Of a stretch of 64,000 bases of DNA, positions 58,116-64,000 are shown one piece after another. This DNA is from Parus major (lineage: Eukaryota > Chordata > Aves > Passeriformes > Paridae): assembly GCF_001522545.3 (NCBI RefSeq), contig NC_031779.1, forward strand, positions 5,469,890 through 5,533,889, in the 5' to 3' direction. A program made the translations under genes and the position numbers. A model generated the notes under the pieces. The model saw only the letters and a list, made by a program, of their open reading frames with translations. It did no database searches and was not told the DNA's origin. The first letter of the stretch is position 1. The number at the start of each line of letters is the position of its first letter.

Positions 58116-61100
58116 TTTTTGACAGTATTACAAGGTTCGACAGGCATTTCTCTTCAGAAGAGGGATTAAGGTCAGTAAGAATCAGCATCAACTAAAAAAG
58201 TGCACATGAGGCAATTGTGACTGCAGTAGGCAAAAAGACATTTGCAGTCAGAAAAGTATACAGTGCTTGTGTCTTCTGCACATGCTAAAATCTATGATGT
58301 AATCAAAGATCCATGTGGAGGAACAATGAATACAAGACTCAGGCTTCCACACTGGTTTTCCGCTTACAGGGAAAGAGGACAGGTGTAAGATGCTATAAAA
58401 GAAAAGCAGTAAAGATCAAAACCTTACACATATCAGAGGATCAAAAAATAAATATTGGTTTTAAAAATGGGTTTGGAGAAAATTTCAAAAAAAGTCATGT
58501 TAATGAGTATTCATTGAATGCCTACTAAGAAATGAAGTTGAACTTCAGAAAACAAGTTTTGCTTTAGAATCAAAGGAACACAGGAAGAGATTTCAGAAAA
58601 TCACAAAGTATCTATTTCATTCTCATCTGTGTTCTTTCACAGGGACTGTCACAGGGATATTCTGTAATCCCCACTAAGGCAATGGGATAACACACCGTAT
58701 CCAACAACCATAAGACATAACAAACTTGAGCAATCTATGCCAGAGGGACCAATGTGTGGCTCTTGAGCTGCATATAGCTGCATATAGCTGCATATAGCTG
58801 CATATAGCTCTGAAGCAGCTCGAGTCAGCTCTGATCCGTCACAGGGTCAGCAGCGTGGCTGTCCCGGACAGTGGCTGCTGCGGACCCGGAGTGTGACAGT
58901 GAGTCACTAAACAGCTTCTGAGATGCTTGGTCACCATCCAACCCAGCTCTGCTCCCATCCTACTATTTTCAAAGCTGCCCTTCCTTTCAGTTCTCTAAAT
59001 GTACCAGCAAGATGCCCCTGCAGTGTCCAAGGAGTGTTGTATAAACACAGATAACAAACCCAAATATTCAAACTTCTTCTCCACAGGACATCACAGAGAT
59101 CTACTGATCTTCGGAGAGAACCTAATGTGAAAAAAGAAAATATTTTTTCTTCTGACACAGAAGATTGCAGCTAAGATGGTACTTAATCTGTGATGGCACC
59201 TCATCCTTCAATAAGTTACCTGCATGTTTAACCCTGGGCATGCTTCTTTTCCAAACTGATTCATTACCTTCCACTCTCTATAAGAGAGAATTAGTCAAAT
59301 TAATTTCACCAGTAAGTTGCATAATTCTCAATCTATAGGCAGCAGATTTGGCTCAAAAGCCAAAGTGTGTCTAGATAAGTGAATCTAACTAGATGAAATC
59401 ACTACTGTTTTCAGGAATCTTAGATTCTACAGAGGTAAAAGAGTTAGAAATTTTCCAGAGAATATTGAGAAATTCCTCTGAATTATTTTGTCACAGAATT
59501 TACACAACTCCTAGTTCTAGGTCACTGGTTTTCTTTCATTAACAGTTTAAGATTTTATTTAAAGCACTCTCAGGTCTACAGAATAACAGATAGTATTAAT
59601 TTATTTTTTTTTTCAAAGACAGTCTTCAGGTTTCTTTATGACTTGTGCTATAAAGCGTTCTGCTGCATTCCAGGATACAATGTGAACTTAGGCCTTGAAT
59701 TGATTCTAAAAATTATTTATCTGCAACATAATTTGATATTTAAGACAATTTACTCATAAAACTGACAAAACTCCTTATGCCAGCAGATTTTGTTGTTTTC
59801 CTTAAAAAAGCATTAATAAAGGAATTACAAGTTCAACACAGGAACCATTGGCCAAGACACAGAAATGAAGCCAGCTGAGGTGAAGGAAAACTTGGTTCAA
59901 AAGGGTTTGAAAATAGTTTCTATACATATTTAAATACTCTGTTATGTGTGTGGGTTGGGTTAGATCTCAAGGGAAAAGTAATGAGATAAGCCGCTTCCTG
60001 CTGGTAAATGGTAACTGCAAGTCAGCAGCTTTGTCATTCCAAATTCCTTGGACTTTCCCATCCTACTGTCTGCTGCTTGTCACGTTGTAAAAGCTGGTGA
60101 AAGCAAAGCCAACCAGCTCAAATAAAATAGAAGTCTTTACAAATGTATGGTGTTTCAAGGATTTCCTGTAATCCAGCTATTTAGAACAATAACTGACCAT
60201 CTTCCTATTACATTCATAATTGTATCAAAGATATATTCAGAATAAACAGAGGTTCAAGCTTGGTGGACTTGAAAGCAGCAGCAAAGCTGTGAAGGTGCTC
60301 AGAGGGAGAACCTGTGGCTATACCACACATCCCTCCAAACCAAAGGGTACTCACTGAGCTGTGCCTGCAGATGTGGCACACCCTGTGCAATCCGGAAATT
60401 CCGTGCCCATCCAGATGCCCTGCTGCAAATACCCGAGAACAAACCTCCACAAAAGCACATTCCAAAGGACAAAGATAAAAAAGGGAGCGTGTACAAAAGC
60501 CAAATTCTCTGCTCTCTAACCTCTGTGTCAGATCTTTTCATCAGCCACCTTTGTTGCCATCTGTCAGGAGGGTGTGATTACCAAGTATTCCAACTGACAT
60601 TGGTGGGAGCAATACTCCAATTTTTAAATTGTAACAATCCACTTCTGAGCATTCCCTCCTGACTCTTGGACACCAGAAAAGTGCAATCTCATTTAGAGTA
60701 TTAATGAACTCAAAGAAAATCTATTAAAAGTGAAGCAAAATAGCACTAATGAGGTCTGAACACTATGTGGCAAAAAAAAAAAAAAGACAAAACTAGAGAA
60801 GATTAGAAGTAGGCATTGACAAAATTGAACTAAAGGATTTCCACTCAATTAATGTTTGGTATTTTTTTTATTTCACTCTGCATTTATATTATTATTAGCA
60901 GCTTCCTTTCTGTTGAAGCAAGGGAGTGCTAGAGCAGCAGGAATAAAGGCAATGGGATGGTGAAAGGTCCTAATTGAGCAAGATGCCTCACTTTGTTTCT
61001 GGATGTTCCCATGCTTCCCAAAAACATGCACTGGATTTGCTGTTTGCTAGGAAATATGAAATATTGCAATATAGCTTGCCTTGGCACATTGAATAAATAT

Positions 61101-61970
61101 ACAATGAAGTTCTTTAAAACATGACAAAACCTGAGGCTAGTGAAGGTAATTAAATTTTATGAAACCTGTGCTTTCCACAGAATTATTCTCTTGTGCTAAG
61201 GTAGCACAGAAATGTTTTAGATCTCTTGTTCAAAACCCACCCTTAATGGGGAAGGCATATTTTGGCCCAATATAGAATTATTAGATTGAGTCAAAATCTG
61301 GATGTAAAGCGAAGAATAAAAACATAGACAGTTTCTTTCAACTGTGGCAATGAACTGCTCCATAATTCTGACTGAATCCCCTAGGAATAGGAATCTGTAG
61401 AAAAATAAAAAATACATGCAGGTGACATAAAGCAACAGTCAAGTCATAAGCAAAAAATGCCACAAAAGCTTCAGAAATCCTAAACAATCAAGCTAAATAG
61501 GCAACATGAAGGCAAATAAAACTTAATGTTCAAAAATATCAATGCAAAGTTTTAGCATGACAGTTGTTCTACCAAATAAAAAAAATATTGTGACCATGGA
61601 TTTAATTGGAGAAAGCTCAGCAGAAACATCTGATCATTGTACCAAAAGAAGGTAACAAAGTGTTAAGATAGTCAGGGAGTTGAATGAAGATTAGCACTGA
61701 AAACACTATAATTTCCTCAAGGAATAAATAATAGGTCTTCACTTCAACTCTATGTTTATGAGTCATTGCTTCTAAAAAGGGAACTGCAGAGGAAAGATAC
61801 AAAATTGCATAGAAAAATCTCTTCTAAGTAAGAAAAGGACTACAACTGGGCAAACTGGTATATTAATACAATGGATAAAGATCATATTTTTGTCTCAGAT
61901 TACCAGAAGGAAGATTTAACAAATGAATACCTGAATACCTGAACTTCTTAAAGACAGTTTAAAAAGTATC
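58116..61970. other. Non-coding DNA, no gene recognised
   Basis: Holds a decamer tandem repeat at 58767-58809 followed by a short CpG-containing patch to about 58900, and an A14 run at 60772-60785. Short open frames on both strands are unsupported. Confidence 0.5.
58767..58809 (+). repeat. (CATATAGCTG)4 decamer tandem repeat
   Basis: The unit CATATAGCTG is repeated four times from 58771 with no mismatch except the last base of the final copy, preceded by a partial GCTG. The unit contains the self-complementary AGCT and CATATA, so neighbouring units can pair weakly. Confidence 0.95.
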
Positions 61971-61974
61971 ATAA

Positions 61975-62100
61975 AAAGAATAAGTCTTTCTCATTTGGTT
62001 AAACTATAGAATACACTGCCAGTGGAAGTGTTCAGGGCAGAAACTTCACCTCTTCTGTATACATTTCAAGAATATACAAGCACTGTCAACAGTTTAGAAA
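61975..62100 (+). mobile_element. Possible ancient LINE (CR1/L3-like) tail
   Basis: TTGGTTAAACTATAGAATAC, then ACTGCCAGTGGAAGTGTTCA and CTGTATACATTTCAAGAATA resemble the tail shared by ancient CR1/L3 LINEs (aaactgtggaactcactgccacaggaagtgatggagg... agattcaaaaa). The match is loose and made from memory. Confidence 0.3.
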
Positions 62101-62503
62101 AAGATGTTAAAACTTTGGATTAAGGCCTAACGTAATTTCTTCTGAAATAAAAGCAACACAGAGTTATTCAGGAGCAATAGTTGTCTAGCCATGCTTACTT
62201 GAAACATCTCCAGCATCTGGTTCTCGCCGTTCCTGTAGACAGGAAGCTGCACCAGTGTAATAATCACTGTGTGTTATCATTTGCTCCCCTCAATGACATC
62301 AAGACTACATAAACAGAGCATTTAATAGTTGGGAGAGACCGGGGCTTTCCTTCGGGACAAATTGGTCGTTTGCTAATGATCCATCACACAGGCTATGTAA
62401 CCCAAATGCACAGTCCTGCACAAACTGTACCAACTCCTTCTACCCCTCTGTACTGCAATGTACTCTGCAGAGGAGCAGTTCTGCCCCACAATATCATTCC
62501 ACC

Positions 62504-62555
62504 GATCACTGCTATTGTAGCATTCCCTTTGATCATGCTATTGTAGCATTCCCTT
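62504..62555 (+). repeat. 27-bp direct duplication
   Basis: GATCACTGCTATTGTAGCAT-TCCCTTT at 62504-62530 is followed at once by a near-identical copy starting GATCATGCTATTG and ending CCCTT at 62555, one base shorter. The TGCTATTGTAGCATTCCCTT core is identical in both. This is a simple recent tandem duplication. Confidence 0.9.
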
Positions 62556-64000
62556 CCCTGCACATTTTCAAAGACCGCATTGAAAATGGACAGGGAAAGC
62601 AGAGGCAGAGATGGAATGCTGCAGGATGCATTCCTGGCTGACGGATACTCTCAGTTTCTAGGGATTATGGAGAAGCATATATTTGATGATATGGCCTCTA
62701 AAGTTAATTTTCCTATTTTTCTGCAGAACATATATGAAAGTACATGTATTCTGTAAGAAACCAAGAAACATCAATGTGTGATTAAAGAAAACAAGTTTAT
62801 ATACCAGCCCAGGGTATGAGAAAATTAATTAACATATTTAGCATGCAGAGAGATGGATTTCAGCCAGCACAAGACAGAAGGAAGGGGATTCAAGCACTGA
62901 ACATGGTGTGAGACAGTCAGAACTGGCATCGGGAAAAAGCAGGTAGGAGGCTAATTAGCACAAGATTTGGAGAATGGGAGAAAAGCCCTTACTAAGAAAA
63001 CTCCAGTAGGCTTTCCCATGAAAATATTCCTACTTTTTAATAAAAATGCTTGACTATATACTAACAAATTGTATTAGTGTCTCAGACTCTACCTCTTTTC
63101 TGTGGGTAGATTGTTTGTGATACAATAATTTCCTGTCAAGCACATAGCCATTTGTTTGTGGTAAAGCATTCTCTTCAAAAACTTCATAATAGGATTCAGC
63201 ATTAATCTATATTTGTGAGGTATACCTTGTTTAATGTCTTAGGCACATATGTCTGCAAAGTTAGAGGTGCTATCAACTAACATACTGTTTATCTCATCAA
63301 TTCTAGCTGCTTTTCCTGCTGAAAACTTCATTTCTTCCTTGCATTCAAACTGAGATGGCAACACCCTTTGCATCACTTCTACATTTAGCCTATACACAAT
63401 TGTGAAAAGATGGTGTTGTTAAAGCTGTGCTGTGAAGGAATTATCACAAGTTCAGAAGTTTGTCTTATCACTGAAAGTGTAACAAGACCAGTATGGAAAC
63501 ACAGAATGGTTAAACAAGAGGAAGGAAAAGAAGAAAGAGTAGTCTGGCGTATAAACCGCTGTGCACCACTCCTGTATTAGCACAGGGTGTGTCTGAACTG
63601 CAGCAAAAGCAACTGTGGATGTGATGTGCTCTGAAACCTGCTTGACACAACCCCTCACAGACTGTGACACTGGTGGTTCTCAGAAGGACAGAAGGACACT
63701 AAGCTTGGGGTGGCTCCTAAAAGAAGCAGTCACAAAAGCAGTTACAGGATTTTTCTTCATTCCTTTTGAAGACAAAATACTCGAATATCCAAAAATGTCA
63801 AAAAGCAAAGTCAAGAGGGCTGCATTACAATATAATATTATTCACTTACTTTGTAAATTCATTAGTTTGATTAATTATAAATACTGAAAATCATAGCTAA
63901 GTAAAGTGCAAGTGAGTAAGTCAGAGAGCTGTCCCTATGGTACATGAAGGAACTGTTTACTCATAATTAACCTAGCATATTTACAGAGCAAATACAAAAC
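62556..64000. other. Non-coding DNA, no gene recognised
   Basis: AT-rich sequence with short open frames on both strands (for example 63452-63670 minus, 63615-63887 plus) that lack splice signals or motifs. Nothing else was recognised up to the window edge. Confidence 0.5.

Overview
This window is vertebrate nuclear DNA, almost certainly from a bird. It is AT-rich and gene-poor, and has no bacterial gene architecture. The only interspersed repeats I can recognise with confidence are CR1-type LINEs, the dominant avian LINE family: three sizeable copies plus several short 3'-end scraps. I see no Alu, B1 or L1 sequence. Long A/C- and G/T-rich tracts and small isolated GC-rich islands also fit a bird, but I cannot name the order or species from sequence alone. 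The window reads as an intergenic and/or very large intronic region. Most open frames in it are chance or lie in GC-rich or repeat DNA.

Layout. 0-0.4 kb: a CpG-rich edge that falls off into AT-rich DNA with AATAAA signals, best read as the 3' end of a gene entering from the left on the + strand (a minus-strand promoter is the alternative). 1.15-1.48 kb: a second GC/CpG-rich patch, then a purine-rich stretch and a pure polypyrimidine tract (2.16-2.26 kb). 2.3-10.2 kb: unremarkable non-coding DNA. 10.29-10.68 kb: an isolated GC-rich island holding a 47-bp tandem repeat. 12.1 kb: a CR1 3' tail. 12.3-27.7 kb: non-coding DNA with microsatellites and a small perfect hairpin at 26.8 kb. 27.68-28.99 kb: a minus-strand CR1 with an internal deletion. 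34.1 kb: a G/T-rich tract. 36.5 kb: a perfect 24-bp palindrome. 39.75-40.74 kb: a plus-strand CR1 that still shows the reverse-transcriptase FADD motif. 43.5 kb: a 53-bp duplicated motif. 46.19-47.23 kb: an older minus-strand CR1 recognisable mainly at protein level. 52.17-52.27 kb: the best protein-coding candidate, a 101-nt internal exon. 58-62.6 kb: short CR1/LINE-like tails, a decamer repeat and a small duplication. The rest to 64 kb holds nothing I can name.

The best candidate for a real host gene is the exon at 52172-52272 on the + strand. It has a strong pyrimidine tract, a TAGCAG tandem acceptor, an open frame of 33 complete codons plus two bases, and a consensus GTAAGT donor placed just where the frame would otherwise hit a stop. 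I do not recognise the protein. If real, the surrounding tens of kilobases would be introns of a large gene whose other exons are mostly outside the window. No operon, CRISPR array, tRNA, rRNA or intact mobile element was found, and I see no convincing new biological system.
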